DNA of 44,641 nt, from positions 1-44,641 of the forward strand of contig DATJWY010000291.1 of assembly GCA_035500775.1 (NCBI GenBank), given 5' to 3'. Under the pieces are notes generated by a model, which saw only the letters and a program-made list of their open reading frames with translations, was not told the DNA's origin and made no database searches. The stretch is from DATJWY01 sp035500775 (lineage in GTDB: Bacteria > Pseudomonadota > Alphaproteobacteria > Acetobacterales > Acetobacteraceae). Position numbers and translations under genes: made by a program. Of the stretch, positions 36,529 to 44,531 are shown piece after piece. Numbering within the stretch: position 1 is the stretch's first letter; each line of letters begins with the position of its first letter.

Positions 36529-37653
36529 TTAAGGCCCGTCCGCGAGCGGCGCCAGTGCCAGCCGCCCGGCCTCGGTCAGCGCGCCGCAGCGATAGATGCC
36601 GTTGGTCCGGTCCTCCCAGGGGTAATAGATCAGCCCGGTCAGCCGCCCCTCTCGCGCCAGCGCGCGGAAATCCTCCCGCATCTCCCGCATCAGCGGCGTA
36701 CGGGGCGAATCGTCTTCCGGGCAATCCTTGCCGGCCGCCGGCAGCCCCCATTCGGTGATCCAGCACGGCTTGCCGCCATCCGTGCCGCAAGCCGCCATCA
36801 GCTCATCCCGCAGATGCGTGCGACGCCGCTCCGGCGACACCTGCACCGCCGGATAGAGATGCACCGCGTACGCGTCGACGAATCGGTCGAGTCCCTGGCG
36901 CCGCAGGTAGCGCAGCGTCGCGCCGACCGCGACCGCATCCGGCCCTGGCCGTGCCCCTTCCCGTCCCGGATCGGCCAGCCCCGCCGAGATAAGCGGCGTC
37001 GCCCGGTTGAGCCGCGACGAATCCCGGACCTCCTTCATCACCGCGAGCAGGCGCAGATAAACCTGATATCCGGCGGCGACGATCCGGGCTTCCGGATCGC
37101 GCTCCAGATCCGCCTCACCGAACACACGCCCCTCGCCGGGATACGGGAAATCCCCGTTGAACGGCGTCCAGTTGATCTCGTTGCCCAGTTCCAACCCGGC
37201 GAAGACGACGCCCCGCGCCTCCATCTGGCTGAAATACGCGGCGAAGAAGGCGCGGAATCGCTCCGGATCGACGCCGGAAAGCCCGCGCGCCGCATAGATC
37301 CAGGGCTTGTCCGGCACGGGCGGGCGCCGCTTGGCATCGGGGCGGAACGAGTCGCTGCTCGGATAGACGTTCAGCACCGTCCGGATGCCGGCCGCGTTCG
37401 CCTGGACGATGAAGCGGCTGATGCGGTCGTACGGCGCCAGCAACGGCACCCGGATCACCTGGACGCCGTTTGCCCTGAGCGTGGCCAGGAGCTGATCCTG
37501 CCGCGCCTCCGGCAGCCATTGCGGGTTGACGATGTTGACGCCGATCACCGGCTCGGCCGCCTCCGCTAGCGCGGCGGCGGCGAGCGGCCAGGACAGCGTG
37601 AGCGCGAACAGGCAGAGCGTCCGGACGAGCCGGCGTGGGATCGACGCTTTCAC
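36529..37653 (-). CDS. Secreted clan GH-A glycoside hydrolase-like protein
   Basis: A 374-residue protein with a Sec signal (about 1-33: basic start, LCLFALTLSWPLAAAALAEA). It is a TIM-barrel of the GH-A type: the putative acid/base Glu159 lies in GLELGNEINW and the putative nucleophile Glu301 in CWITEWGLP, with VHLYPAV between. Those are the positions expected for GH5/GH39/GH53-like retaining glycosidases. Two Cys pairs (CGTDGGKPC and CPED...YRC) suit the periplasm. Substrate unknown; possibly exopolysaccharide or cellulose processing. It starts with GTG at 37653 and is separated from gyrA by 135 bases with no other gene. Confidence 0.7.
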   Translation of the reverse strand: MKASIPRRLVRTLCLFALTLSWPLAAAALAEAAEPVIGVNIVNPQWLPEARQDQLLATLRANGVQVIRVPLLAPYDRISRFIVQANAAGIRTVLNVYPSSDSFRPDAKRRPPVPDKPWIYAARGLSGVDPERFRAFFAAYFSQMEARGVVFAGLELGNEINWTPFNGDFPYPGEGRVFGEADLERDPEARIVAAGYQVYLRLLAVMKEVRDSSRLNRATPLISAGLADPGREGARPGPDAVAVGATLRYLRRQGLDRFVDAYAVHLYPAVQVSPERRRTHLRDELMAACGTDGGKPCWITEWGLPAAGKDCPEDDSPRTPLMREMREDFRALAREGRLTGLIYYPWEDRTNGIYRCGALTEAGRLALAPLADGP

Positions 37654-37803
37654 GGGCGGTACGCCCTCCGGTCCGTTGGGAGGCCGGATGCGGCACCCGG
37701 CAGGGGAAAGAACGAGCCCCGGATAACGGGCCGGTTCCCCGTCGCACCCACCGCGATTCGGTGAAGAGTTCCGCAGGCCCGTGGCTGTGGTCAGGCGGGC
37801 CGT

Positions 37804-37827
37804 GGGGGCGGCCTGTTCGCCGCCCCC
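37804..37827 (-). terminator. Hairpin downstream of ssb
   Basis: GGGGGCGGC (37804-37812) pairs with GCCGCCCCC (37819-37827) around a 6-base loop, 9 bases beyond the ssb stop. No T-tract follows. Confidence 0.45.
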
Positions 37828-37835
37828 CGAAGGCG

Positions 37836-38369
37836 TCAGAAGGGAATTTCGTCGTCCAGATCCCCGCCCGACGGCGGCTCCCAGGACGGCGCGCCGCCGC
37901 CGCCACCACCACCGCGCTGCTGGCCGCCGGCACCGCCGCCGGAGCGGCCGCCACGCGGCGCACCGCCACCGCCGCCCGCGCCGCCGTAGCCACCGCCGCC
38001 CTCGCCGCCGCCTTCACCGCGGCCATCCAGCATGGTCAGCTCGCCGCGGAATTTTCCAAGTACAACTTCCGTCGTGTACTTCTCCTGGCCGGACTGGTCG
38101 GTCCATTTCCGGGTCTGCAACGACCCTTCGACATAGACCTTGCTCCCCTTGCGCAGGAACCGTTCGGCCACATCTGCCAGACGCTCATTGAAGATCACCA
38201 CGCGGTGCCACTCGGTGCGCTCCTTGCGCTCGCCGGAGGCCCGGTCGTTCCAGGTCTCGCTGGTCGCGAGGGAGAGCTGAACGATCTTCTGGCCGTCCTG
38301 CGTGTTCCGCACTTCCGGGTCGCGCCCCAGATTGCCCACCAGAATTACCTTGTTCACGCTGCCGGCCAT
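37836..38369 (-). CDS. ssb: Single-stranded DNA-binding protein
   Basis: A 177-residue SSB. The OB-fold starts MAGSVNKVILVGNLGRDPEV and includes SETWNDRASGERKERTEWHRVV. The disordered linker is extremely Gly-rich, with runs of GGG and Arg. The acidic tip DDEIPF is the docking site for partner proteins such as RecO, PriA and the clamp loader. The ATG at 38369 has GAGG 7 bases upstream. It is divergent from uvrA, as often seen in proteobacteria, across 272 bases that contain an R1 element. Confidence 0.95.
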   Translation of the reverse strand: MAGSVNKVILVGNLGRDPEVRNTQDGQKIVQLSLATSETWNDRASGERKERTEWHRVVIFNERLADVAERFLRKGSKVYVEGSLQTRKWTDQSGQEKYTTEVVLGKFRGELTMLDGRGEGGGEGGGGYGGAGGGGGAPRGGRSGGGAGGQQRGGGGGGGAPSWEPPSGGDLDDEIPF

Positions 38370-38450
38370 ACCAAACCTCATCCTGTCGCCCCGGTGTTCC
38401 GGGGCTTGTCCCTGCCAGCATACGACGCCGGTTGCCCCCAATCGAGTGGG

Positions 38451-38500
38451 TTTCCAAAGGGCTCCGCCCTTTGGCGGGTCCAGGGCAGCGCCCTGGCCTT
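38451..38500 (-). repeat. R1 palindromic element copy 7 (module A only)
   Basis: Hairpins CCAAAGGGC/GCCCTTTGG (38454-38462 and 38466-38474) and CCAGGGC/GCCCTGG (38480-38486 and 38490-38496), ending GGCCTT. It lies in the ssb-uvrA divergent region, unlike the other copies, which sit mainly downstream of genes. I see no alphaproteobacterial LexA box (GTTC-N7-GTTC) here. Confidence 0.75.
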
Positions 38501-38641
38501 CCTTCAGCGGCCACGTCCCTCTGGCGCATTTTCACCCTGCCCAAGGCCACCGCACCGGGTCTTTGATAGGGCGCACATCGTCATCAACCAGCCCGATTCC
38601 CGTCAGGCCGAGGCTGCTCTGACTCCGGGGGAGATCACGTT

Positions 38642-41497
38642 TTGGCCGGTTTCATCCATGTCCGCGGCGCGCGCGAGCACAACCTCAGGAACGTCGACGT
38701 CGCGATCCCGCGCGACAGCCTGACCGTCATCACCGGCCTCTCCGGCTCCGGCAAATCCTCCCTGGCCTTCGACACGATCTATGCCGAGGGGCAGCGCCGC
38801 TATGTCGAGAGCCTTTCCGCCTATGCCCGCCAGTTCCTGGAGCTGATGGGCAAGCCGGATGTGGACAGCATCGAGGGCCTCTCCCCCGCCATTTCCATCG
38901 AGCAGAAGACCACCAGCCGCAACCCGCGCAGCACCGTCGGCACCGTCACCGAGATCCACGACTACATGCGCCTGCTCTGGGCGCGGGCCGGGGTGCCGTA
39001 TTCGCCGGCAACCGGCCTGCCGATCGAGGCGCAGACGGTGAGCCAGATGGTGGACCGCATCATGGCCATGCCGGAGGGCACGCGGCTGCTGCTGCTCGCC
39101 CCGGTGGTACGGGACCGCAAGGGCGAATACCGCAAGGAACTCGCCGAACTGCAGCGCCGCGGCTTCACCCGCGCCAAGGTGGACGGCAAGCTCTACGAGA
39201 TCGGCGAGGTCCCGGCCCTCAACCGCAAGCTCAAGCACACGGTGGAGGCGGTGGTGGACCGCGTCGTCGTCCGCGAGGGCCTGGCGCAGCGCCTCGCCGA
39301 CAGCCTGGAAACCGGTCTCGGCCTGGTGGAAGACGGTGTGATCTATGCCGAGAACGCGGATACCGGCGAGCGCACCGTGTTCTCCAGCCGTTTCGCCTGC
39401 CCGGTCAGCGGCTTCACCATCGAGGAGATCGAGCCGCGCCTGTTCAGCTTCAACTCGCCGCATGGCGCCTGCCCGGCCTGCGACGGGCTCGGCGTCGAGC
39501 AATTCTTCGACCCCGCCCTGGTGGTGCCGGATGAGCGCCGCTGCCTCGCCGAGGGCGCCATCGCCCCCTGGTCCGGCAATAAGAGCGAGTATTACGACCA
39601 GACCCTGGCCTGCCTCGCCCGCCACTTCAAGGTCAGCACCCGGACGCCCTGGCGCGACCTTCCGGCGCGGGTCTGCGACGCGATCCTGAACGGCACCGAG
39701 GAGGAGATCAGCTTCACCTACAAGGACGGCGTCCGCTCCTACGCCGTCGAGAAGGAATTCGAGGGGGTGCTGAAGAACCTGCGGCGCCGCTGGCAGGAGA
39801 CGGACAGCGCCTGGGTGCGGGAGGAGTTGTCGCGCTACCAGGCGGAGAAACCCTGCGCCGTCTGCCACGGCGCGCGGCTCAAGCCGGAGGCGCTGGCGGT
39901 CAAGGTCGCGGGCAGCACCATCGCCGAGGCGAGCGACCTCTCGATCAGCCGCGCCCTCGACTGGTTCGCGACCGTGGACACGACGCTGACCCCGCAGCGG
40001 CAGGAGATCGCCCGCCGCATCCTGCGCGAGATCAACGAGCGGCTGCGCTTCCTGGTCGATGTCGGCCTCGACTATCTCAGCCTGGCGCGCGGCTCGACCA
40101 CGCTCTCCGGCGGCGAGAGCCAGCGCATCCGGCTCGCGAGCCAGATCGGCTCGGGCCTGACCGGCGTGCTCTACGTACTGGACGAACCCTCGATCGGCCT
40201 GCACCAGCGCGACAATGAACGCCTGCTCGGCACGCTCCGGCGGCTGAAGGCGCTCGGCAACACCGTGCTCGTGGTGGAGCATGACGAGGACGCGATCCGC
40301 GCCGCCGACCACCTGATCGACATGGGGCCGGGCGCCGGCATCAATGGCGGCAACGTCATCGCCGAGGGCACGCCGGAGGAAGTGGAGGCGAATCCGGAGT
40401 CGGTCACCGGCGCCTATCTCTCCGGCCGCAAGCGGATCGAGGTGCCGGCGCAACGCCGTCCGGTGGACCCGAAACGCATGCTCCGGGTGATCGGCGCGCG
40501 CGGCAACAACCTCAAGGACGTGACGGCGGAGATCCCGCTCGGCACCTTCACCTGCGTCACCGGCGTCTCCGGCGGCGGCAAATCCACCCTCGTCATCGAC
40601 ACGCTGTTCAAGGCCGCCTCACGCCGGCTGATGGGCTCGGGCGAGGCGCCGGCGCCGCATGAGCGCATCGACGGGCTGGAACTGCTCGACAAGATCATCG
40701 ACATCGATCAGTCGCCGATCGGCCGCACGCCGCGCTCCAATCCCGCGACCTACACCGATCTGTTCACGCCGATCCGCGACTGGTTCGCCGAGCTGCCGGA
40801 AAGCCGCGCGCGCGGCTACAAGCCCGGCCGCTTCAGCTTCAACGTCAAGGGCGGGCGCTGCGAGGCCTGCCAGGGCGACGGCGTCATCAAGATCGAGATG
40901 CACTTCCTGCCCGACGTTTTCGTGACCTGCGACGCCTGCAAGGGCGCGCGCTACAACCGCGAGACGCTGGAGGTGAAGTTCCGGGGCAAGTCGATCGCCG
41001 AGGTGCTGGCGATGACGGTCGATGAGGCCCTGCCCTATTTCAGCGCGGTCAGCCGCATCAATGACCGGCTCACCATCCTGCAACGCGTCGGCCTCGGCTA
41101 TGTCGCCCTCGGCCAGCAGGCGACGACGCTCTCCGGCGGCGAGGCGCAGCGGATCAAGCTGGCGAAGGAACTGGCGCGGCGGGCGACCGGACGCACGCTC
41201 TACATCCTCGACGAGCCGACCACCGGGCTGCATTTCGAGGATGTGCGCAAGCTGCTGGAGGTGCTGCACGCGCTGGTCGATCAGGGCAACAGCGTCGTGG
41301 TGATCGAGCATAATCTGGAGGTCATCAAGACCGCCGACTGGATCCTCGATCTCGGTCCGGAAGGCGGCGATGGCGGCGGACGCATCGTTGCCGCCGGCAC
41401 GCCGGAAACCATCGCGGCCGCGCCGGAAAGCCATACGGGGCGGTTCCTGGCGCCGCTGCTGCCGAAAATGACGGCCAAGACCAAGAGACGGGCTTGA
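38642..41497 (+). CDS. uvrA: Excinuclease ABC subunit A
   Basis: A 951-residue damage-recognition ATPase of nucleotide excision repair. The first ABC has Walker A GLSGSGKSS with signature LSGGESQRIRL. The second has GVSGGGKST with LSGGEAQRIKLAKEL, ending in LYILDEPTTGLHFED. Zinc modules show CPAC and CEACQGDG ... CDACKGARYN. The start is TTG at 38642, with GGGGGAGA about 8 bases upstream and no nearby ATG or GTG in frame; AGFIHVRGAREHNLRNV is the normal UvrA N-terminus. The TGA stop overlaps the first base of an R1 element. Confidence 0.95.
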   Translation: MAGFIHVRGAREHNLRNVDVAIPRDSLTVITGLSGSGKSSLAFDTIYAEGQRRYVESLSAYARQFLELMGKPDVDSIEGLSPAISIEQKTTSRNPRSTVGTVTEIHDYMRLLWARAGVPYSPATGLPIEAQTVSQMVDRIMAMPEGTRLLLLAPVVRDRKGEYRKELAELQRRGFTRAKVDGKLYEIGEVPALNRKLKHTVEAVVDRVVVREGLAQRLADSLETGLGLVEDGVIYAENADTGERTVFSSRFACPVSGFTIEEIEPRLFSFNSPHGACPACDGLGVEQFFDPALVVPDERRCLAEGAIAPWSGNKSEYYDQTLACLARHFKVSTRTPWRDLPARVCDAILNGTEEEISFTYKDGVRSYAVEKEFEGVLKNLRRRWQETDSAWVREELSRYQAEKPCAVCHGARLKPEALAVKVAGSTIAEASDLSISRALDWFATVDTTLTPQRQEIARRILREINERLRFLVDVGLDYLSLARGSTTLSGGESQRIRLASQIGSGLTGVLYVLDEPSIGLHQRDNERLLGTLRRLKALGNTVLVVEHDEDAIRAADHLIDMGPGAGINGGNVIAEGTPEEVEANPESVTGAYLSGRKRIEVPAQRRPVDPKRMLRVIGARGNNLKDVTAEIPLGTFTCVTGVSGGGKSTLVIDTLFKAASRRLMGSGEAPAPHERIDGLELLDKIIDIDQSPIGRTPRSNPATYTDLFTPIRDWFAELPESRARGYKPGRFSFNVKGGRCEACQGDGVIKIEMHFLPDVFVTCDACKGARYNRETLEVKFRGKSIAEVLAMTVDEALPYFSAVSRINDRLTILQRVGLGYVALGQQATTLSGGEAQRIKLAKELARRATGRTLYILDEPTTGLHFEDVRKLLEVLHALVDQGNSVVVIEHNLEVIKTADWILDLGPEGGDGGGRIVAAGTPETIAAAPESHTGRFLAPLLPKMTAKTKRRA

Positions 41498-41556
41498 AGG
41501 CCAGGGGGCTCCGCCCCCTGCACCCCCACTGGGGCCTTGAGGCCCCAGACCCCCAA
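41497..41556 (+). repeat. R1 palindromic element copy 8 (compact)
   Basis: AAGGCCAGGGGGC/GCCCCCTG is followed at once by a reversed module B (CTGGGGCC/GGCCCCAG, then ACCCCCAA). The CCAAAGGC hairpin and AT-rich spacer are missing. It sits between the uvrA stop and the convergent slipin stop, with 4 bases left to the slipin stop. Confidence 0.8.
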
Positions 41557-41560
41557 CTGT

Positions 41561-42319
41561 TTACGATGCCTTTTCCCGGGTCATCAGCGCCCCGAGTGCG
41601 CTCGCCATGTCGGTCGGGATGAGCACGGTGGTGCCGCGCTCCTTGTTCATCTCGTAGAGCAGGTTCATCTGCCGCAATTGCAGCGCCACCGGATTGCGCT
41701 CGTAGAGCGCGGCCGCGTCAAGCACCTGGCGCGCGATGTCCTGCTCCGCCGAGGCGAGCGTCACCCGCGCCGCGCGCTCCCGCTCGGCCTGGGCCTGCCG
41801 GCTCATCGCGTCCTGCAGCGCATCCGGGATCGCCACGTCGCGGATCTCCACCGAGCGCACCCCGACGCCCCAACTGGCCGTCTTGGCGGCGATGGCCTCG
41901 CGCAATTGCTGATCAGCCATCTTGCGGTCGGAGAGCAGACGGGACAGCTCGGTCGAGCCGATCATCTCGCGCAGGCTGGTCTGGGCGACGCGGTCGATCG
42001 CCTCGGCGTAATTGGCGATGTTGATCGCCGCGGCGCGTGGGTCCTCCACCTGCCAGAACACGATGGCATCCACGCCGACCGCCACCGTGTCCTTGGTCAG
42101 CGCCTGCTCGGCAGTGATGCTGGTGGTCTGGATGCGCATGTCGATGACGAACGCGACCTGGTCGATGATCGGGATCACCAGGAACAGCCCCGGCCCCTTC
42201 ACCGCATGGAACCGGCCAAGGCGCAGCACCACGGCGCGCCGCCATTCCTGCAACAGGCGGATGGCGCGCAGCAGGATCAGGGCGATGATGGCGACGAGAA
42301 CGATGAGGACCGGGTTCAT
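41561..42319 (-). CDS. Slipin / stomatin-like SPFH membrane protein
   Basis: A 252-residue protein with one N-terminal membrane helix (MNPVLIVLVAIIALILLRAI), then an SPFH/band-7 domain (EWRRAVVLRLGRFHAVKGPG ... VGVRSVEIRDVAIPDALQDAM) and an Ala/Glu/Arg-rich helix. Slipins form oligomeric scaffolds at membrane microdomains. Bacterial slipins are usually paired with an NfeD protein; none is adjacent here, since the next gene downstream is the convergent uvrA. The ATG at 42319 opens directly on the membrane helix. Confidence 0.88.
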   Translation of the reverse strand: MNPVLIVLVAIIALILLRAIRLLQEWRRAVVLRLGRFHAVKGPGLFLVIPIIDQVAFVIDMRIQTTSITAEQALTKDTVAVGVDAIVFWQVEDPRAAAINIANYAEAIDRVAQTSLREMIGSTELSRLLSDRKMADQQLREAIAAKTASWGVGVRSVEIRDVAIPDALQDAMSRQAQAERERAARVTLASAEQDIARQVLDAAALYERNPVALQLRQMNLLYEMNKERGTTVLIPTDMASALGALMTREKAS

Positions 42320-42401
42320 GGCGGCTCCGTCTGCCTGCAGGCCCGGGGAGCATAGCCCATTCGCCGCCGACCCGCAGGGGGAGGCGCCCGGAAACAGGCC
42401 T

Positions 42402-42432
42402 GGGGCGCGATGCGTTCACGCATCACGCCCCA
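42402..42432. terminator. Hairpin between permease and slipin genes (first)
   Basis: TGGGGCG + GATGCG pairs with CGCATC + CGCCCCA around a TTCA loop, with one mismatch between the two stem blocks. It lies upstream of slipin; on the plus strand it is followed by AAGTGTTTGTTTTGG. Confidence 0.45.
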
Positions 42433-42458
42433 AGTGTTTGTTTTGGTGAGAAAGTTTA

Positions 42459-42485
42459 TGGGCTCAGGTGGAGGCACCTGAACCC
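42459..42485 (-). terminator. Terminator hairpin after the permease gene
   Basis: TGGGCTCAGGTG pairs with CACCTGAACCCA (one G-T wobble position) around a 3-4 base loop, starting 8 bases beyond the permease stop. On the minus strand AAACTTTCTC follows, a weak T-rich tail. Confidence 0.55.
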
Positions 42486-42493
42486 ATCTTGCT

Positions 42494-44221
42494 TTAGCTC
42501 AGCTTGAAGAACCAGTTGCTGAGCAGCACCACCGCGATCCCGCCCGCCAGGGTCAGGTACGGCAGGATACCGGCGCGCTTGGTGGTGATGTCGCCCGAGC
42601 CGCCGACATGCAGATCCTCGAGCATCCGCTCGGGGAACTTGCCCCGGTCCTGGACATAGTGGCGGAAGCAGAAGACCGGAATGATCAACAGCGCCGCGAT
42701 GAACCCGGCCCAGAGAGCCTGCGGGTTCCAGGTCTTCGCGCCCGCGCCCATGAAGGCCGCGTTTACGAAGGCGAAGATGCTGCCGAGCCCGAGGAGCCAG
42801 GTCGGCGCCTTGTAGGGGCGGCGCGTCTTGCCGGAATCGACGCGGTGGATCCACCCGGCGTTGAGGTTGAGGAAGTTGAAGATGATGTAGGCGCAGTTCG
42901 AAACGGCAAGGATGAAGAAGAAGCTGGTCGCATCGGTCGAGGCGACGGCGAGGAGCAAGAGGTTGAAGATGAGGTCGGTCCACATGGCGCGTGTCGGCGC
43001 GCCGTGCTCGTTCACATGGCTGAGATAGCGCGGCAGCCAGCCATCCACCGAGCCCTGGTAGAGGGTGCGCGAGGAGCCGGCCATCGCGGTCATGATCGAG
43101 AGCATGAGCGCCAGGATCATCAGCATGACCATGATCGACTGCAGGAAGGCGCCGCCGCCGATCATCCCCGCCATTGCGCTGGCAACGCCTGATCCGTCGC
43201 CGATCGAGGGGTCAAGCATGCCGGTCAGGCCGAGCGCACCCTGGAAGGTGAACGGCACCAGGATGTAAAGCGCGAGGCAGAGCAGCCCGGAATAGAAGAT
43301 GGCCTTGAACGTGTCGGTGCCAGGATTGCGAAACTCGCTTGTATAGCAAACCGCCGTCTCGAAGCCATAGGTGGACCAGGCAGCGATGAACATGCCGCCA
43401 AGCACGAGAGTCCAGCCCGGAACGTTCCAGTGGCCCGGAGCCGCCGCGCCGGCGGAAGCGAGCGGCACCAGCGGGGAATAGTTACTGAAATTCACGTGGC
43501 CGTTGAGCAAGGGCACCACGCCGCAGATCAGCATCGGTATGATGACGAGAAGCCCGATCCATTTCTGGAGCTTGGCGGTGCCGAGAATGCCGCGATGCTG
43601 GATCGCGAACACGATCAGCATGATCGCCACGCCGATGAAGAACGTCGCGTTGAGTGAGAAGCCAACCGGGCCGAGCGTGTGGCTGAACAGCGTCCAGTTG
43701 CGGATCGCAGGCGTCAGCACGGCGATCGCGGCATTCACCTTGTCGGACTGGGAACCGGCGATGCTGGCGCCATGCTGGGCGACCCACTGCACGACTTCGG
43801 GCGAGGCTGCCGTGGGGATGGGCGCAAAGGCGTTCAGCACATAGGCCGCCGCGATCGAACAGCCGAGTGAAAGGACCGGCGACCAAGCGATCCAGTTGCA
43901 CCAGACGGAGAGCGGCGCGATGAATTTGCTGTAGCGGACCCAGGCCGCTGCGCCATAGACCGAGGCACCGCCTGACTTGTTCGGGAAAAGCCCGGCGATC
44001 TCGGCATAGGTGAAGGACTGCACGAAGCCCATCAGCATCGAGGCGGTCCAGATCAGGAAGGAGAGATTGCCAGTCATCCCCGCAATGCCGCCGATCGAGA
44101 ACAGCACCAGGGCCGGGACGCCGCTTGCGACCCAAAAGGCTCCTCTCCAGTCGATAGTCCTCCGCAGCGTCCCCGATTCCGCGATCGGGGCGCCGATCAC
44201 GACCGACACGTTTTCACTCAT
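42494..44221 (-). CDS. APC superfamily amino acid permease
   Basis: A 575-residue transporter with about 12-14 predicted membrane helices. The first carries the family-type unwound motif (VLFSIGGIAGMTGN), followed by FTYAEIAGLFPNKSGGASVYG, a signature of APC amino acid/polyamine transporters (SGGxYxx). It is probably a substrate:proton symporter or an antiporter; the substrate cannot be told. An extended loop (about 125-175) contains AQHGASIAGSQSDK. The C-terminus has two further helices. The ATG at 44221 has AGGAAGGA 5-6 bases upstream. It stands alone, with an AT-rich upstream region. Confidence 0.88.
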   Translation of the reverse strand: MSENVSVVIGAPIAESGTLRRTIDWRGAFWVASGVPALVLFSIGGIAGMTGNLSFLIWTASMLMGFVQSFTYAEIAGLFPNKSGGASVYGAAAWVRYSKFIAPLSVWCNWIAWSPVLSLGCSIAAAYVLNAFAPIPTAASPEVVQWVAQHGASIAGSQSDKVNAAIAVLTPAIRNWTLFSHTLGPVGFSLNATFFIGVAIMLIVFAIQHRGILGTAKLQKWIGLLVIIPMLICGVVPLLNGHVNFSNYSPLVPLASAGAAAPGHWNVPGWTLVLGGMFIAAWSTYGFETAVCYTSEFRNPGTDTFKAIFYSGLLCLALYILVPFTFQGALGLTGMLDPSIGDGSGVASAMAGMIGGGAFLQSIMVMLMILALMLSIMTAMAGSSRTLYQGSVDGWLPRYLSHVNEHGAPTRAMWTDLIFNLLLLAVASTDATSFFFILAVSNCAYIIFNFLNLNAGWIHRVDSGKTRRPYKAPTWLLGLGSIFAFVNAAFMGAGAKTWNPQALWAGFIAALLIIPVFCFRHYVQDRGKFPERMLEDLHVGGSGDITTKRAGILPYLTLAGGIAVVLLSNWFFKLS

Positions 44222-44491
44222 CGAATCCTTCCTCTCGATCGAGGCGATTGCCGCCAGACGAGTTGAATGTCAGGCAATTTATATGCCAGAGAGGAATTTT
44301 TTCATTTCATTTGAATAAAAATGCCGAATTTTGCTGTGCTCCCTGAACGGCCGGCACTGCTTCGGTAAGTTTTGGCCAAAATTTCGCCTTTATGGCCTAA
44401 TAAATGTGCGGATCGGAGAAAATTTGCATAATGTTGTATCATTCGCCTCCTCGGAAGGCAGACTGCGCTCAACACCAGCGATATGAGAGCA

Positions 44492-44527
44492 AGCAGGATC
44501 GGCGTTCCTTTGAGCGCCGATCCTGCT
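44492..44527. terminator. Strong hairpin near the right edge
   Basis: The perfect 13-bp stem AGCAGGATCGGCG / CGCCGATCCTGCT has a 10-base loop, followed on the plus strand by CTTAGAG. It resembles a terminator of a gene once upstream of it, or part of a repeat. Confidence 0.45.
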
Positions 44528-44531
44528 CTTA

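Noticed and set aside
38390..38410. LexA box near ssb
   Set aside because: GTTC-N7-TGTC does not match the second half of GTTC-N7-GTTC.
38603..40453. A 616-residue minus-strand open frame over uvrA
   Set aside because: Antisense to uvrA with shadow-type composition; it also ignores the well-placed uvrA start.
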